45,751 nucleotides of DNA from Thermaceae bacterium (GTDB taxonomy: Bacteria; Deinococcota; Deinococci; Deinococcales; Marinithermaceae). Each line of letters begins with the position of its first letter. Position 1 is the first letter of the stretch. A model generated the notes under the pieces. It had not been told where the DNA came from. It made no database searches and worked only from the letters and a program-made list of their open reading frames with translations. Below, piece after piece: positions 24,978 through 32,444 of this stretch. The stretch is from positions 1 to 45,751 of the forward strand of contig JALSMT010000061.1 of NCBI GenBank assembly GCA_026987375.1, written 5' to 3'. The position numbers were made by a program, and so were the translations under genes.

Positions 24978-26147
24978 GTGCGCCCTTTGAGCCTCGAGGC
25001 GGTAGACTTTCTCGTTAGCCAAAAAGCTCAGGAAGAGCTGCGCCTGCTAAAGCCCGCAGGAGAACCGTTGCGGGTTTTAGCAGGGCTGCGCAGGCGCTGG
25101 AGCGCAGACGAGGCGGCCTGGCTCTACGACCAGGCGCTCTTGCGACGTCGCGCCGCCGCTAAGTTTTCAGAAGCCGACTTGATGCTATTTGAAGGAGAGG
25201 CCCTCGAGCAAGCCAGCAGCGAGGCCGTAGCCGCCTGGCGCGCCCGCGAGTTGCTGGCGCCCTACGAAAGCGTCGCCGACCTGGGATCGGGAATAGGCGG
25301 CGACGCCATAGCGTTCGCTCGAGCCGGCAAAGAGGTGCTGGCCGTCGAAAAGAACCCGCTGCGCGCCGCCATCTTGCGTTATAACGTCGCCGCTTTGGGG
25401 CTTTCCGAGAGGGTAAGCGTAGTCGAGGCCGACTGGCGCGACCTGTCTTTCGAGCAGCGGGTAGTCTTCGCGGACCCGGCGAGGCGCAAGCAGGGGCGGC
25501 GCAGCGTGCGCCTGCGCGACATGGAGCCTCCATTTGAAGACGTCTTGGCGCTTTCTGAGCGGGTCGAGGGGCTACTGGTCAAGCTGGCGCCGGCTCTCGA
25601 CAAGGACGAGGTCCCCGCTGGGGCAAGCCTGGGGTTCGTTTCGCTGCGTGGAGAGTTGAAAGAAGCCCTCGTAGGACTAGGTTCGCTGGCGCGAAAGACT
25701 ACTTGGGCCGTGGCCCTGCCGGCGCAAGCCTGCCTGCAAGGCCCCGAGTTTCCCGCGGCGGCCGTTAGCGCGCCCCGCAGCTTCATCTACGAACCCGACC
25801 CTGCGGTAATTCGCGCCGGCCTGCTGCACAAGCTGGCCGCCCGGCTGGGCGCCGCCCAGATCAATGAACGGGTGGCCTACCTGAGCGGCGACGAATGTCG
25901 CAACGATCCTCTGGCTGGCTGCTGGCGGATCCTGCGCCACGCCCCCTACCGCCTAAAAACGCTGCGGGGCTGGCTGAACGAACTCGGCCCCGCCTCACTG
26001 GACGTCAAGAGGCGCCATAACCCGGTAGACCCGCAGGAACTGCTAAAACGTCTGCCCCAAGAAGGCGGGGGACGCCGCCTGACCCTCTTTTTGACGCGGC
26101 TGCGCGGCGAGCCGTGGATGATACTGGCCGAAAAACCCCAAAGCTAG
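24978..26147 (+). CDS. Class I SAM-dependent methyltransferase with THUMP-like C-terminus
   Basis: A 389-residue protein with a central Rossmann methyltransferase fold: SAM-binding SVADLGSGIGGDA near residues 98-110, the acidic EKNP near 124, and VVFADPARR near 161-169, a catalytic-loop position. The C-terminal part (about 310-389) resembles the THUMP-like domain of an uncharacterised methyltransferase family, suggesting an RNA substrate. The N-terminal 90 residues are helical. I chose the GTG at 24978, which has CATACT ending 6 nt upstream; the long open frame upstream lies antisense to rmuC and is a shadow. Its stop shares the palindrome CTAG with the stop of the next, convergent gene. Confidence 0.8.
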   Translation: MRPLSLEAVDFLVSQKAQEELRLLKPAGEPLRVLAGLRRRWSADEAAWLYDQALLRRRAAAKFSEADLMLFEGEALEQASSEAVAAWRARELLAPYESVADLGSGIGGDAIAFARAGKEVLAVEKNPLRAAILRYNVAALGLSERVSVVEADWRDLSFEQRVVFADPARRKQGRRSVRLRDMEPPFEDVLALSERVEGLLVKLAPALDKDEVPAGASLGFVSLRGELKEALVGLGSLARKTTWAVALPAQACLQGPEFPAAAVSAPRSFIYEPDPAVIRAGLLHKLAARLGAAQINERVAYLSGDECRNDPLAGCWRILRHAPYRLKTLRGWLNELGPASLDVKRRHNPVDPQELLKRLPQEGGGRRLTLFLTRLRGEPWMILAEKPQS

Positions 26148-26851
26148 CTCTTTTTCTGGCTGCGGGCGTGCTCGCGCTCCAGATAAGCGGGGGTGTAGAT
26201 GCGGACGGCCTTACCGCCTTGGCCCTCGCCATCCGTGCTCCAGACCAGGTAGTCGCCCGCGAAGGGGCCGTCTTTTATCTGGAACATCACGAAGCCGTCG
26301 CCCTCGCCGATTACCGCCACGCTACCCAGCTCTTGCGCCTCGATAGGCTTACCGGCAGGTTCTATGTGCAGCATCCAAACGTCTTTGCCGCCGCGGCTGA
26401 GGAAGACCACCGCCAAGGCGCGCCCCGCCAGCTTGACGTTCGCGTATTCGAAGTACTGATCGCCCTCGTTGAGCCCCTTTTGGGCTATTCCTGTGTGTAT
26501 TGGTGTATAGCTGTCAGGATTTTCGACTATCTTTTTGACCTCGGCGACCCAAGGCTTGGCTTCAGCGGTGATAACGTGTTCGGGAATCTGGGGAGCCTTT
26601 TTCAGCTCCTGACCCTCGGCGGCGGGCGCAGTTTGGGCGGGAGCGCCGCCGCTTTGCTTCTTGGTCTTGTCGGACGCCAGTATCGTTTCGTCTAAAGGCG
26701 CGGGGTTCTGGCGGCTGCTAACAAAGCCGAAGGCGGTTAGCGCAAAACCCGCGACCACCAGCAGCAGAGCCGCCGCGCTCCACTTTTGCTGCAAGAGACC
26801 CAGCAAGGCTCCTATAACCAGTAGGGCTAAACCAATCCAGGCAATGGTCAT
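26144..26851 (-). CDS. Membrane-anchored protein of unknown function, paralogue B
   Basis: A 235-residue protein with two hydrophobic helices at the N-terminus (about 3-21 and 26-45), a charged low-complexity linker (about 50-90), and a globular domain from about 92 beginning IPEHVITAEAKPWVAEVKK. That domain matches the next gene's: both contain IPEHV, PW.EEVK, EY.....L.GR, VFLS, ELGS, GPFAGDYLVW, AVRIY.P..L.REH. Probably exposed on one face of the membrane. I do not recognise the family and see no catalytic motif. The start follows TAAACT at 7 nt. It shares a CTAG stop overlap with the methyltransferase gene. Confidence 0.7.
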   Translation of the reverse strand: MTIAWIGLALLVIGALLGLLQQKWSAAALLLVVAGFALTAFGFVSSRQNPAPLDETILASDKTKKQSGGAPAQTAPAAEGQELKKAPQIPEHVITAEAKPWVAEVKKIVENPDSYTPIHTGIAQKGLNEGDQYFEYANVKLAGRALAVVFLSRGGKDVWMLHIEPAGKPIEAQELGSVAVIGEGDGFVMFQIKDGPFAGDYLVWSTDGEGQGGKAVRIYTPAYLEREHARSQKKS

Positions 26852-26858
26852 GCCTATT

Positions 26859-26864
26859 AGTTTA
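26859..26864 (-). promoter_or_regulatory. -10 element of paralogue B, leaderless type
   Basis: TAAACT on the minus strand ends 7 nt before the ATG at 26851. It lies between the two paralogous genes, so each may have its own promoter. Confidence 0.5.
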
Positions 26865-26884
26865 ACGTCGCTGAGACGGCGAGG

Positions 26885-27682
26885 TCACGGCTTAGCGGCC
26901 GCCGCGGCTATCTGCTGCGCCAAGCCGTGCTCACGCTTGAGGAAAGAGGGGCTGTATATCCGCACCGCCTCGCCGCCGCCGCGGTGCCCGCCGCTCGCCC
27001 AAACCAGGTAGTCGCCGGCAAAGGGTCCGTCTACTAATTTAAATACGATGAAGTTGCCTCCCTCGCCAAGAATGCGCGCGCTTCCCAGCTCCTCCGGTTT
27101 TATGGGGACGCCCTTCATGCCGGGCTCCAGATGCACCATCCAGGTAGCGCCGTCGTGCGGGTTTTTAGACAAAAAGACGGTCTGGAAATAGCGGCCGCCC
27201 AGCTTGAGGTCGGTGTACTCGTATATCCTGTCCCCTTTGTTGGGGGCGTCTTCGGGAGCGTCTCCCGCCTGCAGCAGCGGATAGTGATTAGGTTTGGCTA
27301 TGAGTCTTTTGACCTCTTCGGTCCACGGTTGAACATTTCCGCGCAGCACGTGTTCGGGTATGTCCGGAGCTACTTCCTCTTTGGCGCCGCTTTCTCCCTC
27401 CTGCTGCGAGGTCTTGGCGGGCGGAGCGTCGCTATCGTCGTCTTTCTTTACCTGAGAATGCCCATTTTGCGCCGCATCGCCATTTGCAACAGCGTTGCCG
27501 GAATCCGAGGCCAGCACCTCTTCGCTGATAGGAACCCGGTCGTGTCCCATGGAGGAGACTCCGTAAACGACCAGCAGCAAACCAGCCAGCACGCCCAGCA
27601 GCGACAAGACCGACCACCTTTTGAAAAAAGCCGCAGCGGCGGCGGCGATTACCAGGGTTAGACCTGTCAAAACAAACGTCAT
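26885..27682 (-). CDS. Membrane-anchored protein of unknown function, paralogue A
   Basis: A 265-residue protein with the same layout as its downstream neighbour: two N-terminal hydrophobic helices (about 2-18 and 24-42), a long acidic/Ser linker (about 50-110) and a soluble domain starting IPEHVLRGNVQPWTEEVKR. It ends in an Ala-rich tail. The pair looks like an old tandem duplication, since linkers and helices have diverged while the soluble domain is recognisably alike. I take the ATG at 27682 because TAGAAT ends 7 nt before it; an in-frame ATG nine bases upstream lies within the promoter. The function is unknown. Confidence 0.7.
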   Translation of the reverse strand: MTFVLTGLTLVIAAAAAAFFKRWSVLSLLGVLAGLLLVVYGVSSMGHDRVPISEEVLASDSGNAVANGDAAQNGHSQVKKDDDSDAPPAKTSQQEGESGAKEEVAPDIPEHVLRGNVQPWTEEVKRLIAKPNHYPLLQAGDAPEDAPNKGDRIYEYTDLKLGGRYFQTVFLSKNPHDGATWMVHLEPGMKGVPIKPEELGSARILGEGGNFIVFKLVDGPFAGDYLVWASGGHRGGGEAVRIYSPSFLKREHGLAQQIAAAAAKP

Positions 27683-27689
27683 ATAAGGC

Positions 27690-27695
27690 ATTCTA
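27690..27695 (-). promoter_or_regulatory. -10 element of paralogue A, leaderless type
   Basis: TAGAAT on the minus strand ends 7 nt before the ATG at 27682. It overlaps the upstream alternative ATG (27689-27691), which argues against that start. Confidence 0.5.
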
Positions 27696-27719
27696 AACTA
27701 ACTGTAGGGGTTAACTAAA

Positions 27720-28124
27720 ATGGAAACGCTAACGATACCCACCCACGAGTTCAACGAGATGGTCGACATTACCAACCAGGTGCAACGAGCGGTCTCTCGA
27801 GCGGCGCTGGAACAGGGGGCCGTACTAGTTTACTCACCCCACACCACCGCCGCTATAGTAGTCCAGGAAGGAGCCGACCCCAACGTAGCCCATGACCTGC
27901 TGGCGCGCCTGCAGGAACTGGCGCCACGGCGGCGCCCTCAAGATCGCCACGCTGAAGGCAACAGCGACGCCCATCTCAAAACGGCTTTGTTGGGCTGCTC
28001 GCAGATAATACCGCTGGCTGATGGGCGTCTTGTGTTGGGCGCGTGGCAAAGCATCTTTCTCGCCGAGTTCGACGGGCCGCGCACTCGTAGAGTGCTATTA
28101 ACAATGATGCCCGCTGCTGGCTAG
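27720..28124 (+). CDS. YjbQ family protein (UPF0047)
   Basis: A small conserved protein, 134 residues, of the YjbQ/UPF0047 family, for which a weak thiamine-phosphate synthase activity has been reported and whose true role is uncertain. Diagnostic segments are SPHTTAAIVVQEGADPNV (residues 39-56), HAEGNSDAHLKTALLG near 77, DGRLVLGAWQSIFLAEFDGPR near 99, all highly conserved in the family. The His residues in HTTAA, HAEGN and AHLK form the probable metal site. AGGGG lies 9 nt before the ATG. It is divergent from the paralogue pair and convergent with the cobalamin operon. Confidence 0.92.
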   Translation: METLTIPTHEFNEMVDITNQVQRAVSRAALEQGAVLVYSPHTTAAIVVQEGADPNVAHDLLARLQELAPRRRPQDRHAEGNSDAHLKTALLGCSQIIPLADGRLVLGAWQSIFLAEFDGPRTRRVLLTMMPAAG

Positions 28125-28171
28125 GAGGTGGCGGCAATAGCCGGAAGGTCCGCTGGGCCGAACTAAGTCAT

Positions 28172-28237
28172 AGCGAGACGCGTCGGACGAAAAGGCGGCT
28201 TGTCTTGCTGCGAAAGAACGGCTCTTGTCGTCTCGCT
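28172..28237. repeat. Inverted repeat at the end of the cobalamin operon
   Basis: AGCGAGACG (28172-28180) and CGTCTCGCT (28229-28237) are exact 9-bp inverted arms 48 nt apart, at the cobQ-cobU stop codon. It could form a large stem closing the operon transcript, but no T-tract follows, so a terminator role is uncertain. Confidence 0.4.
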
Positions 28238-30218
28238 AATCCAGTAGCAACTCTCTGCCAGCAACGACCAGCACCACTTCGTCCGCCGCCGCGGCCACGG
28301 TGCGGTTGGCCCAGCCCAGCAGGTCGCGGTAGCGCCGGGCCAGGGCGTTCTCCGGTACGATGCCCATTCCCACCTCGTTGCTGACGACGATCAGCGTCTT
28401 GCCGCCTTCGCGCCAGGCGGTGATCAGCCGTTCTACTTCCGAACGAACCGCGTCTTCCCCAGCCGCCAGCAGCAGGTTGCTGACCAGCAGGGTCAGGCAG
28501 TCGAGCAGGGCGACGTCGTGTTTCGCGCGCCCCAGCGCCGCCGCCGCGTCGCGCGGCTCCTCGATGGTCTCCCAGGCGGCGGGCCGCTCGGCCCGGTGGG
28601 CCGCCGCCCGCGCCGCCATCTCCTCGTCGCCGGCGCCGGCGGTGGCGATGAAGGTTACGGCGTCGCCCCCCAGCGCCCGCGCCCGCTCGAGCGCCGCCGC
28701 GCTCTTACCCGCCCGCGCCCCGCCCAGGTAGAGAACGAGGCGCGGCAGCCGGGGCGGGTCCGGGGGCGCGACCGCCCCTGCCTGCCGTACCGGCTCCCGG
28801 CGCGAAAAGGCCATTTCCTCGATGCGCTTCATGTCCAGGTGCTCCTCCAGGGCGTCGGCCAGCCGGTCGAACTCACGCTCGAGTCCCGCCGCCGCGCGCC
28901 CGAAAAGCGCCCGCTGCAGCGCCGGCTCCTCGAAGAGGCCGTGCAGGTAGACGCCCAGCACGTTGCCCCGCGCGAAGGCCCGCCCGCCGGCCATCACCTC
29001 GCGGGTTCCGCCGGCGGCGCGGCTCTGGCCGTGGTGGATCTCGTAACCCTCCACCTCCAGACCCGAAAGGGCAGCCCAGTAACCCTCCAGCGCTTCGAAG
29101 CGGCCGCGGCTACGGCGCACCGTTTTGGCCGGATCCATCGTTGTCTCGAGCTGCAACAGCCCCAGCCCCGGTGCCGCCCCCTCCACCCCCTGGGGGTCGT
29201 GCACCGCGCGGCCCAAAAGCTGCAGACCACCGCAGACGCCCAGCAGCGGCCGGCCCGAGGCCGCGTACTCGCGCAGCGCACGCGCCATCCCGCTCGATTC
29301 GAGCCACCGGGCGCTGGCGGCGGTGTGCTTGGAACCGGGCAGAATCACCAGCTCGGCGTTCGCCAGCGCGTGCGGTTCGCGCACCAGCGCCACCCGGGCC
29401 AGCTCCGCAAGCGGCCAGAACTCGTCGAGGTTGGAGGCGTAGGGGTAGGCGACGATGGCGACGCGCGGCCCCGAGCCGGAACCGGCCGTTCCCAAGAGCG
29501 GCGCGTCCTCGTCGGGGAGGCGGTGGCGCAGGTAGGGCAGCACCCCCAGCGTGGGCACCCCGGTCCAGCGCTCGAGCAGCTCGGGCGCCGGGGCCAGCAG
29601 CGCGGCGTCGCCGCGAAACTTGTTGAGCACGAAGCCGCGCACCAGCGCCCGCTCCTCCGGCGCGAGCAGGCCCCAGGTGCCCCAGAGGTGGGCGAAGGCG
29701 CCGCCGCGGTCGATGTCGGCCGCCAGCAGCACCGCCGCGCCGGTCTCTCGCGCGACGGCCATGTTGACGAGGTCACCGGCGCGCAGGTTGACCTCGGCGG
29801 GGCTGCCCGCCCCCTCGGCGATCACCAGCTGGTATTCCGCGCGCAACGCCCGCAGGCTCTCCCGCACCGCCGGCCACAGCCGCGGCCTGCGCTCACTCCA
29901 GGGGGTTCGCGAGAGCTCGGGATCCACCCGCCCCAGCACCACCACCTGGCTTTTGGTCTCGGCCTCGGGCTTGAGCAGCACCGGGTTCATCCGCACCTCG
30001 GGCGTTACGCCGGCCGCCAGCGCCTGCAGGTACTGGGCGCTGCCCAGCTCGCCGCCGGCGGCCACGCGCGCGTGGTTCGACATGTTCTGGGCCTTGAAGG
30101 GCGCCACCCGAACCCCCCGCCGGGCGAACCAGCGCGCCAGCGCGGTGACCAAGAGGCTCTTCCCCGCCCCCGAGGTCGCCCCCTGGACCATCAGCACCGG
30201 GGCTAGCCCTCGCGCCAT
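28236..30218 (-). CDS. cobQ: Cobyric acid synthase fused to adenosylcobinamide kinase/guanylyltransferase (CobQ-CobU)
   Basis: A 660-residue fusion. The first part (about 1-480) is CobQ/CbiP, which amidates adenosylcobyrinate a,c-diamide: P-loop QGATSGAGKS at residue 11, APFKAQNMSNHA near 35, glutaminase Cys in GVCGGLQLLG, GYEIHHG, and the partner His in GVYLHGLFE. The last part (about 490-660) is CobU, which phosphorylates and guanylylates adenosylcobinamide: P-loop GGARAGKS, the guanylylated His in AAHRAERP, DCLTLLVSN, and VSNEVGMGIVPE. There is no stop between them. The ATG at 30218 is chosen because CobQ begins there; the longer open frame overlaps the phosphatase gene. It overlaps cobC by 16 nt and is the last gene of the riboswitch operon. 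Confidence 0.93.
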   Translation of the reverse strand: MARGLAPVLMVQGATSGAGKSLLVTALARWFARRGVRVAPFKAQNMSNHARVAAGGELGSAQYLQALAAGVTPEVRMNPVLLKPEAETKSQVVVLGRVDPELSRTPWSERRPRLWPAVRESLRALRAEYQLVIAEGAGSPAEVNLRAGDLVNMAVARETGAAVLLAADIDRGGAFAHLWGTWGLLAPEERALVRGFVLNKFRGDAALLAPAPELLERWTGVPTLGVLPYLRHRLPDEDAPLLGTAGSGSGPRVAIVAYPYASNLDEFWPLAELARVALVREPHALANAELVILPGSKHTAASARWLESSGMARALREYAASGRPLLGVCGGLQLLGRAVHDPQGVEGAAPGLGLLQLETTMDPAKTVRRSRGRFEALEGYWAALSGLEVEGYEIHHGQSRAAGGTREVMAGGRAFARGNVLGVYLHGLFEEPALQRALFGRAAAGLEREFDRLADALEEHLDMKRIEEMAFSRREPVRQAGAVAPPDPPRLPRLVLYLGGARAGKSAAALERARALGGDAVTFIATAGAGDEEMAARAAAHRAERPAAWETIEEPRDAAAALGRAKHDVALLDCLTLLVSNLLLAAGEDAVRSEVERLITAWREGGKTLIVVSNEVGMGIVPENALARRYRDLLGWANRTVAAAADEVVLVVAGRELLLD

Positions 30219-30736
30219 ACCTCCACCAAACGCTTCGCCGGCCACTCGTAGACGTAGACCGTGGTGTGGGGGATGATCTGCAGGTCGCCCGAGAGCCAAA
30301 GCAGCGCGCGCATCACCCCGGCGTGGCTGAAGATCAGGTGCCGCCCCGCCGGCAGCGCGTCCACGAAAGCGCTCACGCGCTCCACCACCTCCAGCGTCGC
30401 CTCGCCCCCGGGGGCGCGGAACTTTTCGAAGCCCATCATCGCCTGCTGCACCTCGGGCTGCAGACTTTCCCAGCGCTTGCCTTCCAGCAGCCCGAAGTGA
30501 ATCTCGCGCAGCTGGGGAGTCCGTTCCGGGGCAAAGCCCGCCAGCTCGGCCGTCTTCCAGGCGCGCACCAGGTCGCTCGCCCAGACCGCGTCGAAGCGTG
30601 CACCGGTCAGCTGCGTGCGCAGCCCGGCGGCCTGTGCACGGCCCAGCGGCGTCAGCGGCACGTCGGTCCAGCCGCCCAGGCGGTGCTGGCGGTTCCAGAT
30701 GTTCTCGCCGTGGCGAATCAGGTAGAGCGTCTTCAT
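30203..30736 (-). CDS. cobC: Histidine phosphatase family protein, likely alpha-ribazole phosphatase
   Basis: A phosphoglycerate-mutase-fold phosphatase of 177 residues: LIRHGENIWN near residue 6 with the phosphohistidine, the Arg-containing ASDLVRAWKTA, the Glu in REIHFGLLEGK, and the second His in FSHAGVMRALL. In cobalamin operons such proteins are CobC, removing phosphate from alpha-ribazole 5'-phosphate or adenosylcobalamin 5'-phosphate. The assignment rests on this context, since the fold alone is generic. The ATG overlaps the upstream DUF3800 stop by 4 nt, so translation is coupled. Confidence 0.85.
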   Translation of the reverse strand: MKTLYLIRHGENIWNRQHRLGGWTDVPLTPLGRAQAAGLRTQLTGARFDAVWASDLVRAWKTAELAGFAPERTPQLREIHFGLLEGKRWESLQPEVQQAMMGFEKFRAPGGEATLEVVERVSAFVDALPAGRHLIFSHAGVMRALLWLSGDLQIIPHTTVYVYEWPAKRLVEVWREG

Positions 30737-31446
30737 TCAGCCGCCTCCCAGGGTTCCACCAAGCGAACCCCAAAGTAGGGCTGCGCGCGGCGAGTGTAGC
30801 GCGAGCAGAGATCGCTAACGCCCACCCGCCCCGCCAGATGCGCTATCAGCCCCTCCTTGACGGGGTTATGAGCCGCTACGCCCGCCTTACGCTTGCAACC
30901 ATGCACCACCAGACCCAGCAGTACGTCCGCCATTTGTACGTATAGGGTAGCGTTGGAGTCGAGCATCAGCGCGTTCAGCACCCGCGGGTGGCGGCGCACC
31001 TCGCGCTCGAAGTAGCGCTGCGACTCGCGCGGCTTACTCACGTGGTCGGCAATGACCACGCCGTAGGCGCCGTCGGCCAGGGCGCTTTGGACCAACCGCT
31101 TAGTGTAGTCAATCTGCGCTTCCCAGATGCCGCCATATTTGCGCCCTGGAGCAAAACCCCGGCGGCGTTTGTCTAGCACCTGCGCCTTAAAACCGAGGCT
31201 AGGAGTCGAAAAAAAGAGGTCGATCAACTCTTGGTACACCCAGGCGTTTTTGCGGCCGATGCGGGCGAACTTGAACTCAAAATGGGGGTGCAGGCGGCCG
31301 CGCGCCCGCTGCAGCAGACCGTGCAGCTCGGCCGATAGCGCGGCGGTGTCGGCGGTGCGCAACAGCCCCAGGCCGAAGAAAGGCTGGCGCTTGTCGCGGC
31401 TCAGCACGCCGGTCTCGTCGATGAAGAGGAAGTGCAGGGGCTCCAT
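30733..31446 (-). CDS. DUF3800-family protein inside the cobalamin operon
   Basis: A 237-residue protein of the DUF3800 family, with the N-terminal FLFIDETGVLSRDKRQPFFGLG typical of it, an acidic FARIGRKNAW segment, VVIADHVSK near 133 and a C-terminal LYVQMADVLLGLVVHG near 170. The acidic residues at these positions suggest an RNase H-like metal site, but activity of the family is not established. It lies 26 nt after cobD, and its stop overlaps the cobC start (ATGA), so it is firmly within the operon. Its base composition is visibly less GC-rich than the genes either side, consistent with later insertion. Such genes are usually seen in mobile or defence settings. Confidence 0.8.
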   Translation of the reverse strand: MEPLHFLFIDETGVLSRDKRQPFFGLGLLRTADTAALSAELHGLLQRARGRLHPHFEFKFARIGRKNAWVYQELIDLFFSTPSLGFKAQVLDKRRRGFAPGRKYGGIWEAQIDYTKRLVQSALADGAYGVVIADHVSKPRESQRYFEREVRRHPRVLNALMLDSNATLYVQMADVLLGLVVHGCKRKAGVAAHNPVKEGLIAHLAGRVGVSDLCSRYTRRAQPYFGVRLVEPWEAAE

Positions 31447-31472
31447 ACCTGGTCCTGATGATACCGCCCGGC

Positions 31473-32444
31473 TCACGCGCGCTCCTCCAGGGCGGCGGCG
31501 AGCGCCGCCAGGGCTTTTGGCGGCTGGGCCGAGAGCCGCGCCCAGTCGGGCAGGCCCTTGTCGGCGAGCGGCCGCACCCGCAGCCCCCGCGCGCGCAAGA
31601 AGGCCGCCGCGTCCTCGCCCAGCCGCGCCATGACGAAGTTGGCCGCGCCCTCCTGCACCGCGTAGCCGCGCTCGCGCAGGAGGCCCGCCAGCCGGCGTCG
31701 CCAGGCAAAGAGGGTGGGCAGGGTGCCGCGCAGCCAGTTGCGCGCCCCGGCCCCCGCCTGGGCGCGCAAAAAGGCCACCTCGGCCGCGCCGATGACCCAC
31801 GAGGGGGCGGCCCCGACCAGCCGCGCGGCCAAGTTCTCCGAGGGCGCGATCAGGTAGCCGGCGCGCACGCCGGTGAGGCCGTGGGCCTTGTTGGGGGCGA
31901 AGAGGCGCACCGCGCCCTCGAGAGCGGGCACCGCAGCGCCGGTCAGCGGCGCGTAGGCAAGGTCGAAGACGAGCCAGGCGCCGTACCGGGAGGCCCTGCG
32001 CGCGGCTTCCTGAACGAAGCCGGCCTCGAACAGCTCTCCGGTGGGGTTGTTGGGCTGGGCCAGGAAGGCCAGCGCCGCGTTTCCGAGGCCGCGCAAGAAC
32101 GCTTCGCGGGAGCGGGCCTCACGGTACCCCATCCCCGCCGCCCGGGCCGCGTGGGCGTACTCGCCGAAGGTGGGACCGAGCGCGAGCACCGCTCCCGCTC
32201 GCACCCGCACCAGGCGGTGGATCAGCTCGCTGGCCCCCGAGCCCGGCACCACGCTCTCCGCAGGAACGCGGTGATGGGCGGCCAGAACCTCGCGCAGGGC
32301 GCCGTAGCTTGGGTCGGGATAGCGCGAAAGGTCGGCCCGCCGGATGGCGGCCAGCAGCACCGGGTTGGGCCCCAGGGCGTTGGCGTTGCTGGAGAAGTCG
32401 TGGCGGGGCTCGGGCCCGCCGTCGGGCCCGCCGTGAAAGGTCAC
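31473..32444 (-). CDS. cobD: L-threonine-O-3-phosphate decarboxylase, class I aminotransferase fold
   Basis: Makes (R)-1-amino-2-propanol phosphate for the nucleotide loop of cobalamin (called CobD in Salmonella, CobC in Pseudomonas). Visible marks are FSSNANALGPNP near residue 18, SYGALREVLA, the PLP-contact AQPNNPTGELFE near 128, DLAYAPLTG, and the Schiff-base Lys in FAPNKAHGLTGVRAGYL near 180. Length is 323 residues. The start is a GTG overlapping the cbiB stop by 4 nt (GTGA). The longer open frame on the same strand runs over cbiB and is a shadow. It works with CbiB, the next gene upstream, to build the aminopropanol arm. Confidence 0.9.
   Translation of the reverse strand: MTFHGGPDGGPEPRHDFSSNANALGPNPVLLAAIRRADLSRYPDPSYGALREVLAAHHRVPAESVVPGSGASELIHRLVRVRAGAVLALGPTFGEYAHAARAAGMGYREARSREAFLRGLGNAALAFLAQPNNPTGELFEAGFVQEAARRASRYGAWLVFDLAYAPLTGAAVPALEGAVRLFAPNKAHGLTGVRAGYLIAPSENLAARLVGAAPSWVIGAAEVAFLRAQAGAGARNWLRGTLPTLFAWRRRLAGLLRERGYAVQEGAANFVMARLGEDAAAFLRARGLRVRPLADKGLPDWARLSAQPPKALAALAAALEERA

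Noticed and set aside
28518-30206. Plus-strand 562-codon open frame opposite cobQ-cobU
   Set aside because: A shadow frame produced by very high GC; the minus strand carries complete CobQ and CobU motifs, and the plus product is low-complexity Arg/Pro/Ala/Gln.
30219-30773. N-terminal extension of cobQ to 30773
   Set aside because: The added 185 residues lie in a shadow frame of cobC and are Arg/Gly/Ala-rich; CobQ motifs begin right after the ATG at 30218.
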